From: Dysgonamonadaceae bacterium
Lineage (GTDB): Bacteria > Bacteroidota > Bacteroidia > Bacteroidales > Azobacteroidaceae
Reading direction: 5' to 3'
NCBI GenBank assembly: GCA_031272085.1
Contig: JAISUN010000012.1
Span: forward strand, 1-46,967
DNA: 46,967 bases
Both the position numbers and the translations under genes were made by a program. Below, piece by piece: positions 1 through 7,719 of this stretch. Below the pieces are notes generated by a model. It was not told where the DNA came from, made no database searches, and worked only from the letters and a program-made list of their open reading frames with translations. Each line of letters begins with the position of its first letter. Positions within the stretch are counted from its first letter, which is position 1.

Positions 1-467
1 TGGAAAAATACATCGGTTATCTGACTGATTCTTACCTTTTTTATCCTGTACACAGGTTCGATATAAAAGGCAAACAACAGTTGGCAACACAAGAAAAATA
101 TTATCTTGTCGATATTGGATTTCGCAACGTAAGGTTAGGAAAATTTCAATATCAGGATGTCGGGCATATTTTGGAAAACGTTGTCTATTTGGAACTTCAA
201 CGGCGAGGTTATCAAATTTGGATTGGAAAAATCGGCGAATATGAAGTTGATTTTATTGTAAAAAATGCCGAAAACAAGGTTGAATATTATCAAGTTACAT
301 GGTCGATGGCTGATTCCGCTACTGCCGAAAGAGAATTGCGTCCATTCCGACACATTCCCGATAACTATCCGAAATATATTATCTCAACCGATTTGCTGAC
401 AGGCGAAATTGATGGGATAGAGCATATTAACGTAGTTGATTGGTTATTAAATAAAAATTTAAGATAA
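1..467 (+). CDS. AAA+ ATPase of the DUF4143 type, C-terminal part only (5' truncated by window edge)
   Basis: The frame is open from base 3 to the stop at 467, so the gene begins upstream of the window; the TTG at 81 is an internal codon, not a start. About 154 residues are visible. They match the C-terminal DUF4143-like half of the ATPases that carry an N-terminal P-loop domain: a KYYLVDIGFRN segment, then GHILENVVYLEL, then YEVDFIV and EYYQVT, a spacing reminiscent of a PD-(D/E)XK nuclease-like core. The P-loop itself is outside the window. The function of this family is not well defined; many members sit in mobile or variable gene neighbourhoods. A relative of the same broad class lies at 44928-46106. 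The next reading frame, at 474, is a short stub. Confidence 0.75.
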   Translation, partial: EKYIGYLTDSYLFYPVHRFDIKGKQQLATQEKYYLVDIGFRNVRLGKFQYQDVGHILENVVYLELQRRGYQIWIGKIGEYEVDFIVKNAENKVEYYQVTWSMADSATAERELRPFRHIPDNYPKYIISTDLLTGEIDGIEHINVVDWLLNKNLR

Positions 468-473
468 CAAACA

Positions 474-551
474 ATGGCAACACTGCAAAAAAACACCATA
501 ATCGACAGCAAATACACCGTCCTCCTCTTTATCAAAAGGGACAAGTTGTAA
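474..551 (+). pseudogene. Stub resembling the N-terminus of a Ser/Thr protein kinase-like gene
   Basis: An ATG six bases after the preceding stop opens a 25-codon frame (MATLQKNTIIDSKYTV...) that ends in TAA three bases before the stop codon of the convergent symporter gene. From memory, the pattern 'xKGTIIDxKYxVxxFI' is how several Bacteroidota protein-kinase-like proteins begin, just before the glycine-rich loop. Nothing of the remaining kinase domain follows. I infer a gene whose body was deleted. It could instead be a chance short frame. No homology search was possible. Confidence 0.35.
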
Positions 552-554
552 TTT

Positions 555-1904
555 TTAATCCATCCCCTCCGCGTCAAGCCGTCCGTCCCAAAGATATTTC
601 TTTGTTTCTGAAACGATTACGCCGCTCAACAGCACAAGGCAAATAAGATTCGGAATTGCCATAAGGCCGTTGAAAATATCGCCCAGATTCCAGACTACAT
701 CAAGCGAGAGGATTGTTCCGAGGAATACCATCACAAGATACAGCGCTTTGTAGGGCAAAACGGACTTTTTCCCGAACAGGTATTCAATCGATTTTTCGGC
801 ATAGTACGCCCAGCCGATAATGGTTGAAAATGTGAAAGTTACAAGCGAAACGGCAAGAAAAATGCTGCCGTAATGCGAAAAATAATGCCCGAATGCGTGC
901 TGGGTTATCGCAACGCCTTCCTTTCCCTCTGTCCACGCGCCGGTATTGACGAGAACCAAGCCTGTCAGAGCGCAAATTATGACCGTATCCCAAAACGTTC
1001 CCGACGAGGAAACAAGCGCCTGACGCACCGGATTGCGGGTTTGAGCGGCTGCCGCCACTATCGGAGCCGAGCCGAGTCCCGATTCGTTGGAAAACAAGCC
1101 CCGCGCAACTCCGTAACGAGCCGCCATCATCACCGTTGAACCTGCAAATCCGCCAACGGCTGCGTGTCCCGTAAATGCCGACTTTACAATCAAAACCAAC
1201 GACTGCCATAGCGTTTCGTATCCTAATGCCAAAATCAGCAGGCAGCCGGCAACGTAAAAAAACGCCATAAACGGTACAAGTTTGTCGCAAACCCGCGCTA
1301 TGCTTTTTATTCCGCCGATAATTATCGCTCCGGTCAGCAAAAACAGCGCGATTCCGACGTAAAGTTTGTTGAATCCAAAACTTTCGTTCAGCGCCGAGGC
1401 CATAGAATTTGCCTGCACCGAAGCGCCTATTCCGAAAGCCGCAATAGCAGTGAAAGCAGCGAAAAGCGCTCCGAGAAATTTACTCTTCAATCCGTATTCC
1501 AGAGCGTACATCGGGCCGCCTGAAAACGAGCCGTCGGCATTTTTTTTGCGGTATTTTATCGCCAGCAAACCTTCGGAATATTTTGTCGCAATGCCGAAAA
1601 CGCCTGTAATCCAAACCCACAGCACCGCGCCCGGCCCGCCGAGCGACACCGCCGTTGCAACTCCGATGATATTTCCCGTTCCGATAGTTGCGGCAAGCGA
1701 GGTTGCAAGTGCGCTGAACTGGCTGATTTCGCCGTGCGAACCCTTGTCGCTGCTGACCGATAATTTTATCGCCTTGCCTACATATCGCTGGATAAACCTC
1801 AAACGAAAAGTGAGGAAAAGATGCGTACCGAGCAACATTATCAGCAGAGGCCAGCCCCAAAGGAAGCCCGCCGTTTCGGATATAAAAGTTGAAATTTGTT
1901 CCAT
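555..1904 (-). CDS. Sodium:alanine/glycine symporter (AGCS family)
   Basis: A 449-residue polytopic inner-membrane protein that would import alanine or glycine with sodium. The AGCS hallmarks are visible: an N-terminal hydrophobic segment, the FSALATSLAATIGTGNIIGV region near residues 63-83, GGPGAVLWVW, GGPMYALEYGL and FSNESGLGSAPIVAAAA. The length is normal for the family. The start at 1904 gives the usual short N-terminus (MEQISTF). It lies downstream of the GlsB-like gene on the same strand, but a strong hairpin with a T-run separates them (1917-1956), leaving no room for an obvious promoter. It may therefore depend on read-through or on a promoter inside glsB. Confidence 0.9.
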   Translation of the reverse strand: MEQISTFISETAGFLWGWPLLIMLLGTHLFLTFRLRFIQRYVGKAIKLSVSSDKGSHGEISQFSALATSLAATIGTGNIIGVATAVSLGGPGAVLWVWITGVFGIATKYSEGLLAIKYRKKNADGSFSGGPMYALEYGLKSKFLGALFAAFTAIAAFGIGASVQANSMASALNESFGFNKLYVGIALFLLTGAIIIGGIKSIARVCDKLVPFMAFFYVAGCLLILALGYETLWQSLVLIVKSAFTGHAAVGGFAGSTVMMAARYGVARGLFSNESGLGSAPIVAAAAQTRNPVRQALVSSSGTFWDTVIICALTGLVLVNTGAWTEGKEGVAITQHAFGHYFSHYGSIFLAVSLVTFTFSTIIGWAYYAEKSIEYLFGKKSVLPYKALYLVMVFLGTILSLDVVWNLGDIFNGLMAIPNLICLVLLSGVIVSETKKYLWDGRLDAEGMD

Positions 1905-1916
1905 AATTCAGTATTT

Positions 1917-1956
1917 AAAAAATTTCCCCCTGCCGCAGTAAAGTGCCAGGGGGAAA
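1917..1956 (-). terminator. Intrinsic terminator (or attenuator) between glsB-like gene and alanine symporter
   Basis: A perfect 10-bp inverted repeat, TTTCCCCCTG at 1923-1932 and CAGGGGGAAA at 1947-1956, with a 14-nt loop. On the minus strand it is followed by six T (1917-1922). It sits 13-52 nt upstream of the symporter start codon, so it would end glsB transcripts or attenuate the symporter. Confidence 0.75.
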
Positions 1957-1977
1957 CGTCGATAAGGTCATTCCGCG

Positions 1978-2226
1978 CTAAAACAGTTTTTTTAGCAGCG
2001 AAATAAGCCAAACCAAAACTACGCCGCCGACAACAGCCGTAATGAGCGAGCCAATCAGACCGCTTCCTGCCGAAATTCCGAGAACTCCGAACAGCCAGCC
2101 GCCCAAAATACCGCCTACGATGCCGACGATGATGTTTACTAAAATTCCGAAGCCGCTCCCCTTAAAGAGAAGTCCTGCGAGCCATCCGGCTACTGCTCCG
2201 ATGATGATAAAATAAATCCATTCCAT
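1978..2226 (-). CDS. GlsB/YeaQ/YmgE family small membrane protein
   Basis: An 82-residue, very hydrophobic, glycine-rich protein (MEWIYFIIIGAVAGWLAGLL...) with three predicted membrane segments. It matches the transglycosylase-associated / GlsB-YeaQ-YmgE family, which is widespread, linked to stress in several bacteria and of unknown biochemical role. I chose the ATG at 2226 because it gives the family's normal N-terminus; an in-frame upstream extension of 14 residues starting at 2268 is unlikely. A TAnnTTTG-like element on the minus strand (2266-2273) lies upstream. A terminator-like hairpin follows the stop. Confidence 0.8.
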   Translation of the reverse strand: MEWIYFIIIGAVAGWLAGLLFKGSGFGILVNIIVGIVGGILGGWLFGVLGISAGSGLIGSLITAVVGGVVLVWLISLLKKLF

Positions 2227-2374
2227 ACACAATAATAATTTAAAAATGTAACAATAAAGAGTTTGCAAAAATAAGGGTATGTTTTGACCTTGGTTTTTAC
2301 GCGGGAAAGTTACAAATTATTTTTTATAAAAAAGCATTTTTTAATGTTTTTTCTTAAAATTGGCCATTTTTTTC

Positions 2375-4849
2375 TTAATCTAATTCAACAACTGTAATTC
2401 CTGCGCCTCCAAACTGGACGTGTTCGTCCTGAAAATGCTTCACGCCATCGACAGTCCGCAGGTAATCGCGGATGATTTGGCGCAAGGCTCCGGTGCCGGT
2501 TCCGTGTAAAATCCTGACCCTTCCGGCATTACACTGAATTGCGTCGTCGATGAAGTAGGTTGCGGCTTGCAGAGCCTCGTCGCCGCGCATTCCGCGCAAG
2601 TCTATTTCGGGCTTGAAATTCAGCATTTTTTTGTCCATCAGGTCTGCAAGATTGGAATCTTTTTTAGTCCGCGCCGTTTGTTTCGCTGCCTTGGAATTTG
2701 CGGGCTTGGCGGCTTCGATTTGCGAGGCTTTGAGGTTGGTTTTTATCGCTCCGAAAGCCACGATGTAGTAATCGTCCTTTTGGTCGAGAATTGTGCCGGC
2801 GGTTTGCTGTCCTTTCAACCTGACGGAATCGCCTATCTTGAAGCGCGAAGGCGCGAATTGGGGCTGCTTTAGCGCCTTCGCGCCTTCGTGCCTTCGTGCT
2901 TTCGTGCCTTCGCGCCTTCGCGCCTCTGCGCCTTCGCGCCCTTCTGCTTTCGTGCTTATAGAATTTTTGAAATCATCGAGGTTTTTGCGGATTTCGCGGG
3001 TTTTCGATTTTTCGGCCTGCGCCTCTTTTATTTCGCGGATAGTTTTTTCGATTTGCGAATTGGCCTCTGCAAGCAGGTTTTCGGCGTCTGTACGGGCTTT
3101 GTTGAGCCATTCGCGTTTTTGGGATTCAAAATTTTCGAGATTTTTGCGGTATTGTCCGGCAAGTTCTTCGAGCGATTTTTCCTCTCGGCGGATTTCCTGC
3201 CTTTTGGCTTCCCAATAGCGTTTGTCGCGGACAATATCCTGCAAATATTTGTCCAAATTGATGTAATCCTGTCCGACTTTTTCCGCTGCTTCGGCAATAA
3301 CATCTTCCGGAAGTCCGATTTTTCGGGCAATCTCTATCGCAAACGAAGAGCCGGGCTTGCCGACAGACAGTTGAAACAGCGGCTGCATCCCGTTTCGGTC
3401 GTACAACATCGCTCCGTTCACGACGCCTTCATGGTCTTCGGCGTAGGTTTTCAGGTTGTGATAATGCGTGGTAATCACTCCGAAGCAGCCTTTTTCGTTG
3501 AAGCGATGAAGCAGGGCTTCGGCAATCGCGCCTCCGATGCGGGGTTCGGTACCGCCGCCAAATTCGTCAATCAGAAGCAGAGTTTCGGAATTTCCGTTTT
3601 TGACCATAAATTTCATATTGGTCAGGTGCGAACTGTAAGTCGAGAGGTCGTTTTCTATGGACTGCTCGTCGCCGATGTCGATGAAAATATTGTTGAAAAT
3701 GCCGGTTTTCGAGCGTTCGCCGACGGGAATCAAAACCCCCGATTGCAGCATATATTGCAGCAGTCCTACGGTTTTCAGCAGAACCGATTTTCCGCCTGCA
3801 TTGGGGCCTGATACTACGAGGATTTTGTCCTTTGTATTAAGGTTAATATTCAGAGGCACAACGTTTTTCCCCTGTTTTTTATGCGAAAGGAAAAGCAGAG
3901 GATGTATGGCGTGCCGGAAGTCGATTTGCGGTTTGTCTTCGATTTCGGGCATAATGGCCTGTATTTCGTTGGCAAACAAGGCTTTGGCTCTGATAAAATC
4001 TATTTCGGCTAAAAAGAGGTATGAGTTCAGAATATCGGGGATTTCAGGCCTTATGCTGTCCGAAAATGCCGTCAGGATGCGGATTATTTCGCGTTTTTCT
4101 TCGCTTTCGAGTTCGCGTATTAGGTTGTTGGCTTCCACAACTTCTTGCGGCTCGATGAAAACGGTTTTTCCGGTAGCCGATTCGTCGTGAACTATACCGC
4201 TGATTTTTCGTTTGAAGGCGGGCAAAACAGGAATTGTGAGCCGTCCGTCGCGCATTGTAGGGCTTACGTCGGCGTCAATAAATCCTTCTGTTTGAGCCGT
4301 TTTCAGGATTTTTTGCAAAGTCCGCGAAATGCTGCTTTCTGTTTGAGCAATTCGGCGGCGGATTTCGGCGAGGGTAGGGGAGGCGTTGTCGCGGATTTGG
4401 CCGAAACGGTCGAGTATTGCGTCTATCTGTTTGGTAATATGGGGAAAAGCGGCAACGTCGGCTGCAAGCGCTTTCAGATGAGGATATGCGGCCGTTTCGC
4501 CTGTTTTTGAGGCTGAATGTGCAAAAAAATGCAGGATAGAATTTATAGTTTCTAACGAGCGGCGAAGGTCAAACAGTTCTTTTTCAGTAAGATATGCACC
4601 TTCAACCCGGATTTTTTTCAGTCCTTCGCGCAGGTCGTAATAGTTGTCGGACGGAAAATTGTCTTCCTTGGCCAAAATCTGCGTAAATTCGTGAGTTTGG
4701 TTGAGTTGGGCGGCAATCAGCGGATAATCGGTAGAAAAGCGCATTTCTTCGGCCTTTTCGAGGCCGAGCGGCGACAAACAATGAGCCGAAATGAGGCGGC
4801 GCACCGTGTCGAATCCCGTTTTCTGTTCAAAATTTTCAGGATAAATCAT
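2375..4849 (-). CDS. mutS2: MutS2: MutS-family ATPase with C-terminal Smr nuclease domain
   Basis: An 824-residue protein. In the MutS2 family it acts on branched DNA to limit recombination and, in some bacteria, on collided ribosomes. Visible in order: the N-terminus MIYPENFEQKTGF typical of Bacteroidota MutS2, a MutS core/lever region, Walker A GPNAGGKS near residue 346, Walker B LLLIDEFGGGTEP near 428, a long charged coiled coil (about 520-630), a low-complexity linker made of 8-residue repeats (about 631-660), a KOW-like segment and a C-terminal Smr domain with DLRGMRGDEA and HGTGTGALR. The linker derives from an 8-bp tandem DNA repeat. The gene has its own promoter, placed so close to the ATG that the mRNA may be leaderless. 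Confidence 0.95.
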   Translation of the reverse strand: MIYPENFEQKTGFDTVRRLISAHCLSPLGLEKAEEMRFSTDYPLIAAQLNQTHEFTQILAKEDNFPSDNYYDLREGLKKIRVEGAYLTEKELFDLRRSLETINSILHFFAHSASKTGETAAYPHLKALAADVAAFPHITKQIDAILDRFGQIRDNASPTLAEIRRRIAQTESSISRTLQKILKTAQTEGFIDADVSPTMRDGRLTIPVLPAFKRKISGIVHDESATGKTVFIEPQEVVEANNLIRELESEEKREIIRILTAFSDSIRPEIPDILNSYLFLAEIDFIRAKALFANEIQAIMPEIEDKPQIDFRHAIHPLLFLSHKKQGKNVVPLNINLNTKDKILVVSGPNAGGKSVLLKTVGLLQYMLQSGVLIPVGERSKTGIFNNIFIDIGDEQSIENDLSTYSSHLTNMKFMVKNGNSETLLLIDEFGGGTEPRIGGAIAEALLHRFNEKGCFGVITTHYHNLKTYAEDHEGVVNGAMLYDRNGMQPLFQLSVGKPGSSFAIEIARKIGLPEDVIAEAAEKVGQDYINLDKYLQDIVRDKRYWEAKRQEIRREEKSLEELAGQYRKNLENFESQKREWLNKARTDAENLLAEANSQIEKTIREIKEAQAEKSKTREIRKNLDDFKNSISTKAEGREGAEARRREGTKARRHEGAKALKQPQFAPSRFKIGDSVRLKGQQTAGTILDQKDDYYIVAFGAIKTNLKASQIEAAKPANSKAAKQTARTKKDSNLADLMDKKMLNFKPEIDLRGMRGDEALQAATYFIDDAIQCNAGRVRILHGTGTGALRQIIRDYLRTVDGVKHFQDEHVQFGGAGITVVELD
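2843..2956. repeat. Octanucleotide tandem repeat (GCGCCTTC) with adjoining inverted copy, inside mutS2
   Basis: About ten imperfect copies of GCGCCTTC/GTGCCTTC run from 2872 to 2956. An inverted copy lies at 2843-2854, so GCGCGAAGGCGC (2843-2854) and GCGCCTTCGCGC (2872-2883) form a perfect 12-bp inverted repeat. Because 8 is not a multiple of 3, three units encode eight residues, giving the protein repeat REGAEARR / REGTKARR / HEGAKALK in the MutS2 linker. Confidence 0.9.
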
Positions 4850-4853
4850 CAGG

Positions 4854-4884
4854 CAAAATTACTAAAATGTTTTGACATAACAAA
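4854..4884 (-). promoter_or_regulatory. Bacteroidota-type promoter of mutS2
   Basis: On the minus strand: TTTG (4884-4881), a 19-bp spacer, then TAATTTTG (4861-4854), which matches TTTG-N19-TAnnTTTG exactly. The start codon at 4849 begins four bases after the -7 element. Confidence 0.75.
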
Positions 4885-4924
4885 CAAAAAGCAGGCATGG
4901 GAAATTTTGTCTGATTTTTTTTGC

Positions 4925-4932
4925 TAACTTTG
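4925..4932 (+). promoter_or_regulatory. -7 element upstream of the Gfo/Idh/MocA gene
   Basis: TAACTTTG matches TAnnTTTG, 27 bp before the ATG at 4959. A TTTG occurs upstream at 4906-4909, but its 15-bp spacing is shorter than the usual 19-21, so the -33 box is weak. Confidence 0.5.
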
Positions 4933-4958
4933 CGCCGACAAATGAAATAATCAGTTTT

Positions 4959-5936
4959 ATGGAAACACAAAAAAAATACAAATGGGGAATAATCGGCGCA
5001 GCCCGCATCGCCAACAAGTTTGCCGAGGGTTTGAAAGTCCTTCCGAACGCTGAACGGTACGCTATTGCCGCCCGCTCGCTCGACCGCGCCGAAGAATTTC
5101 GCGCGAAACACGGTTTTCAAAAAGCCTTCGGTTCGTATGCCGAAATGCTTGCCGACCCTGAATTGGACGCGGTTTACATCGCGACAACCAACAATCTGCA
5201 TTACGAACACACGATGATGTGCCTCGAAGCAGGAAAGGCCGTCCTTTGCGAAAAGCCCTTTGCATCGAACCTGTTGCAGGTAAAAATGATGGTCGAAAAA
5301 GCCCGTGAAAAGAAGGTTTTCCTGATGGAAGCGCTCTGGACGCGCTTTATTCCCAGCACGCTCATGTTCTGGGAAAAAGCCAAAAGCGGGCTGATTGGCA
5401 AACCGCTGCTGTTTCAGTGCGATTTCGGCTTCGTTTCGCCTTTCGACCCCAAGAGCCGCGTTTATGCGCCTGAACTTGGCGGTGGCTCCGTTCCCGACAT
5501 CGGCATCTATCCGGTTTTCACGTCGATGATGCTGTTCGGAAAACCGAAAGAAATTCAGGTTTGCTCCGTTCCTGCGCCGACCGGCACCGACTGGACTACT
5601 GCCGTACTTTTCAAGCACGAAAACAACGAAATCAGCATGCTGTCCTCGTCTTTCGAGATGAAACTCAACAACGAAGCGCGGGTTTACGGCGAAGGCGGAC
5701 GAGTGATGCTTCACGCTCAATTCAGCGTCCCCACGCGGCTTTCGTTCAGGCTGCGCGATGAGATAGAAACCGATATTCCGGTTGAAACTCTTGGGAACGG
5801 CTACAATTACGAGGCCGCCGAAGTTATGAACTGCCTCGACCGCGGACTGACGGAAAGTCCAAGTCTGCCCCTGTCGTTTTCGCTTGATTTGATGGCGGTT
5901 TTGGATGAAATATGCGAAAAAGCGAGGCCAAAATGA
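4959..5936 (+). CDS. Gfo/Idh/MocA family NAD(P)-dependent oxidoreductase
   Basis: A 325-residue cytoplasmic dehydrogenase. The N-terminal Rossmann fold begins KWGIIGAARIANKFAEGL, and the family's EKP motif is present in AVLCEKPFASN near residue 100. It is followed by the C-terminal alpha/beta substrate domain with ELGGGSVPDIGIYPV. Members oxidise or reduce a sugar or a trans-dihydrodiol-like substrate; the substrate here cannot be read from the sequence. The stop codon overlaps the ATG of the downstream acetyltransferase (ATGA), so the two are translationally coupled. It has its own -7 element and is divergent from mutS2. Confidence 0.9.
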   Translation: METQKKYKWGIIGAARIANKFAEGLKVLPNAERYAIAARSLDRAEEFRAKHGFQKAFGSYAEMLADPELDAVYIATTNNLHYEHTMMCLEAGKAVLCEKPFASNLLQVKMMVEKAREKKVFLMEALWTRFIPSTLMFWEKAKSGLIGKPLLFQCDFGFVSPFDPKSRVYAPELGGGSVPDIGIYPVFTSMMLFGKPKEIQVCSVPAPTGTDWTTAVLFKHENNEISMLSSSFEMKLNNEARVYGEGGRVMLHAQFSVPTRLSFRLRDEIETDIPVETLGNGYNYEAAEVMNCLDRGLTESPSLPLSFSLDLMAVLDEICEKARPK

Positions 5937-6421
5937 TACGCAAAGCAAAAGCGGAAGATGCGGCTCAAATTGCCGATATTTACAACTATTACGTGCTGAA
6001 TACGGTTGTAACTTTTGACGAAGAGCCTGTTACAGAGCAGTTTATGCGCTCGAAAATCGGGAAAATTCTGTCTTTGGGTTATCCTTTTCTCGTTTACGAG
6101 CGAGACGGTACGATTGCGGGATATGCCTATCTTTCGGACTGGCGGCCGCACGCGGCTTACCGGATAACGCTCGAAACTTCGGTTTATTTGGCTCCGCAGT
6201 TCGCCGGAAAAGGCTTGGGCAGCGAATTATACGGCAAATTGATAGAAGAAGCCCGCCGGCTCGAAATCCGCTCGCTGATTGGAGTTCTGGGGCTTCCAAA
6301 CGAAGCCAGCCAAGGCTTGCACCGAAAATTCGGGTTCGCCTTGGCCGGCTGTTTCCCGAAAGTTGGCAAAAAATTCGGCCAACTCTGGGACGTCGAGTTT
6401 TATCAATTAACGCTTGTTTAG
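5933..6421 (+). CDS. GNAT N-acetyltransferase, phosphinothricin acetyltransferase-like
   Basis: A 162-residue GNAT-fold enzyme that would transfer acetyl from acetyl-CoA to an amino group. It starts MIRKAKAEDAAQIADIYNYYV and has the acetyl-CoA loop region TSVYLAPQFAGKGLGSELYGKLIEEAR (Q/RxxGxG/A class), followed by the PAT-like LHRKFGFALAGCFPKVGKKFG-type tail. I chose the ATG at 5933, which overlaps the upstream TGA, over an in-frame start 21 bases earlier. The natural substrate is unknown; resistance is not implied. It ends two bases from the convergent nucleotidyltransferase. Confidence 0.85.
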   Translation: MIRKAKAEDAAQIADIYNYYVLNTVVTFDEEPVTEQFMRSKIGKILSLGYPFLVYERDGTIAGYAYLSDWRPHAAYRITLETSVYLAPQFAGKGLGSELYGKLIEEARRLEIRSLIGVLGLPNEASQGLHRKFGFALAGCFPKVGKKFGQLWDVEFYQLTLV

Positions 6422-6423
6422 CA

Positions 6424-7329
6424 TCAGAACAGTTTTTCGGGATATTCGCCGCGGGCAATCAATTCGCGGATTTTGGCCACAACTCCGTCGCGGTCTTCCT
6501 TGTAAGTTACGCCGAACCATTTTGAGGGAGTATCAAGCACTTTTACGCGAGCTTTTCCGCTCGTAATAAGGTTATTAACTACCAATGGAATGAAAAATTC
6601 CGCTTTTGGATTATCCTTGTTTGCATTGAAAAAGTCGATAAACTGCCGGTCGGAATACTCAAAATATTCGGGCGTAAATCCCCACATATTCATCGAAACA
6701 GGAACATTCTCGCCAACAGGCTGCATTGCTCCGTTTTCGTCTTTGTACTTGATGATTCCGTCGGCGTCGCGGACGATGTAAGTGCGCTCTACGACCGTTG
6801 TCAGAAAATCTTCGTCGTTCTTTTCGCAGATTCCGCGGGCAACCGAACCGCTTTCGGACAGCGTATTTCCGAGCCGGTATCCAATCATACAGTAATCGTT
6901 TTGTTTGCCTTCGAGCGACGACAGATATTCGGCCAAAATCTTGAAACTTTCGCGGCCGTAAAAATCATCGGCGTTGATGACGGCAAAAGGCTCGTTGATA
7001 GCCTCTTTTCCCATCATTACGGCGTGATTTGTTCCCCACGGTTTTTCGCGGCCTTCGGGCAGGGAAAAACCTTTCGGCAGATAGTCAAGTTCCTGAAACA
7101 CAACCTCTACCGGCAAAACATTTTCATATTTTTTGAGGATTTTTGTGCGGAAATCTTCTTCAAAAGAGTGCCGGATAACGAACACAACTTTTCCGAATCC
7201 GCCTCTTTCAGCGTCGAAAATCGAATAGTCCATAATCGTTTCGCCGTTGGGGCCGAGGCCGTCCAACTGCTTCAATCCTCCGTAACGGCTGCCCATTCCG
7301 GCGGCCAGAACAAATAATACAGGTTTCAT
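6424..7329 (-). CDS. Sugar-1-phosphate nucleotidyltransferase-like protein
   Basis: A 301-residue NTP_transferase fold. The N-terminus has the nucleotide-binding signature LAAGMGSRYGGLKQL (residues 8-22) with GxGxR and a following Lys. The metal-binding acidic pair appears in INADDFYG near residue 119. The family activates sugar phosphates (NTP + sugar-1-P to NDP-sugar + PPi). It lies at the end of the minus-strand run containing the GH130 phosphorylase and epimerase, with 16 bp separating it from the symporter remnant. A role in using the released sugar phosphate is possible but not shown. Confidence 0.85.
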   Translation of the reverse strand: MKPVLFVLAAGMGSRYGGLKQLDGLGPNGETIMDYSIFDAERGGFGKVVFVIRHSFEEDFRTKILKKYENVLPVEVVFQELDYLPKGFSLPEGREKPWGTNHAVMMGKEAINEPFAVINADDFYGRESFKILAEYLSSLEGKQNDYCMIGYRLGNTLSESGSVARGICEKNDEDFLTTVVERTYIVRDADGIIKYKDENGAMQPVGENVPVSMNMWGFTPEYFEYSDRQFIDFFNANKDNPKAEFFIPLVVNNLITSGKARVKVLDTPSKWFGVTYKEDRDGVVAKIRELIARGEYPEKLF

Positions 7330-7345
7330 ATAATATGTAATTTAG

Positions 7346-7719
7346 TTAATCTTCGAATTTTTTGTACCAGTTTGTGTAAAGGATTATGGAACAGACGATT
7401 ATAATCATCAGTCCGGTTCCGGCAAACGTAAATTCCTTGCAGACAAGATAAATCGGCGCTGCAACGAGGCAGGTTTGCCAGACAATTCCGACCACAATAT
7501 TGGCAAAATCGCGCACAAAGTTAGTATTTTTTTTGAAATTCGAGTTATCGGCGAGGACTTTTTTGCAAACACGCTTCCAAAATCCCCATGGATGGGTCTT
7601 GCGGTAGAAATTTTCCGGGGTTTCTTCGTCAGTCGGAGCCGGGCCTGCTATTGAGTTCAAAAAGCGAGATAGACGGCAATAATGGCTATGTCAATTCCGC
7701 CAAGAAGAATTTTTCCCAT
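7346..7719 (-). pseudogene. Remnant of an SSS-family sodium:sugar symporter (N- and C-terminal ends only)
   Basis: Two frames abut here. An ATG at 7719 opens MGKILLGGIDIAIIAVYLAF, like the first membrane helix of SSS symporters, and stops at TGA (7659-7657). Directly after, in another frame, 104 codons from 7660 read LNSIAGPAPTDEETPENFYRKTHPWGFWKR... and end with two hydrophobic helices and NWYKKFED. The 'FYRKxxPWGFWKxV' tail is, from memory, typical of the C-terminus of Bacteroidota sodium:solute symporters. One extra T in the T5 run at the junction would fuse the pieces into a 124-codon frame. The roughly 400-500 central residues are missing, so I read this as an internally deleted, frameshifted symporter. 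A genuine small membrane protein starting at TTG 7660 is the alternative. Confidence 0.55.

Noticed and set aside
1905-1977. Glycine riboswitch upstream of the alanine/glycine symporter
   Set aside because: The gap of 73 nt is too short for the aptamer and contains only the terminator-like hairpin; none of the conserved aptamer segments is visible.
2888-3811. Open frame of 307 codons on the plus strand inside mutS2
   Set aside because: Antisense shadow of the MutS2 coiled coil, Phe/Arg-rich with no domain motif; the MutS2 frame is fully supported.
4836-5948. Long open frame (370 codons) on the minus strand opposite the Gfo/Idh/MocA gene
   Set aside because: It is a codon-bias shadow: the plus-strand frame has clear Rossmann and EKP motifs, while the antisense translation is low-complexity and shows no family features.
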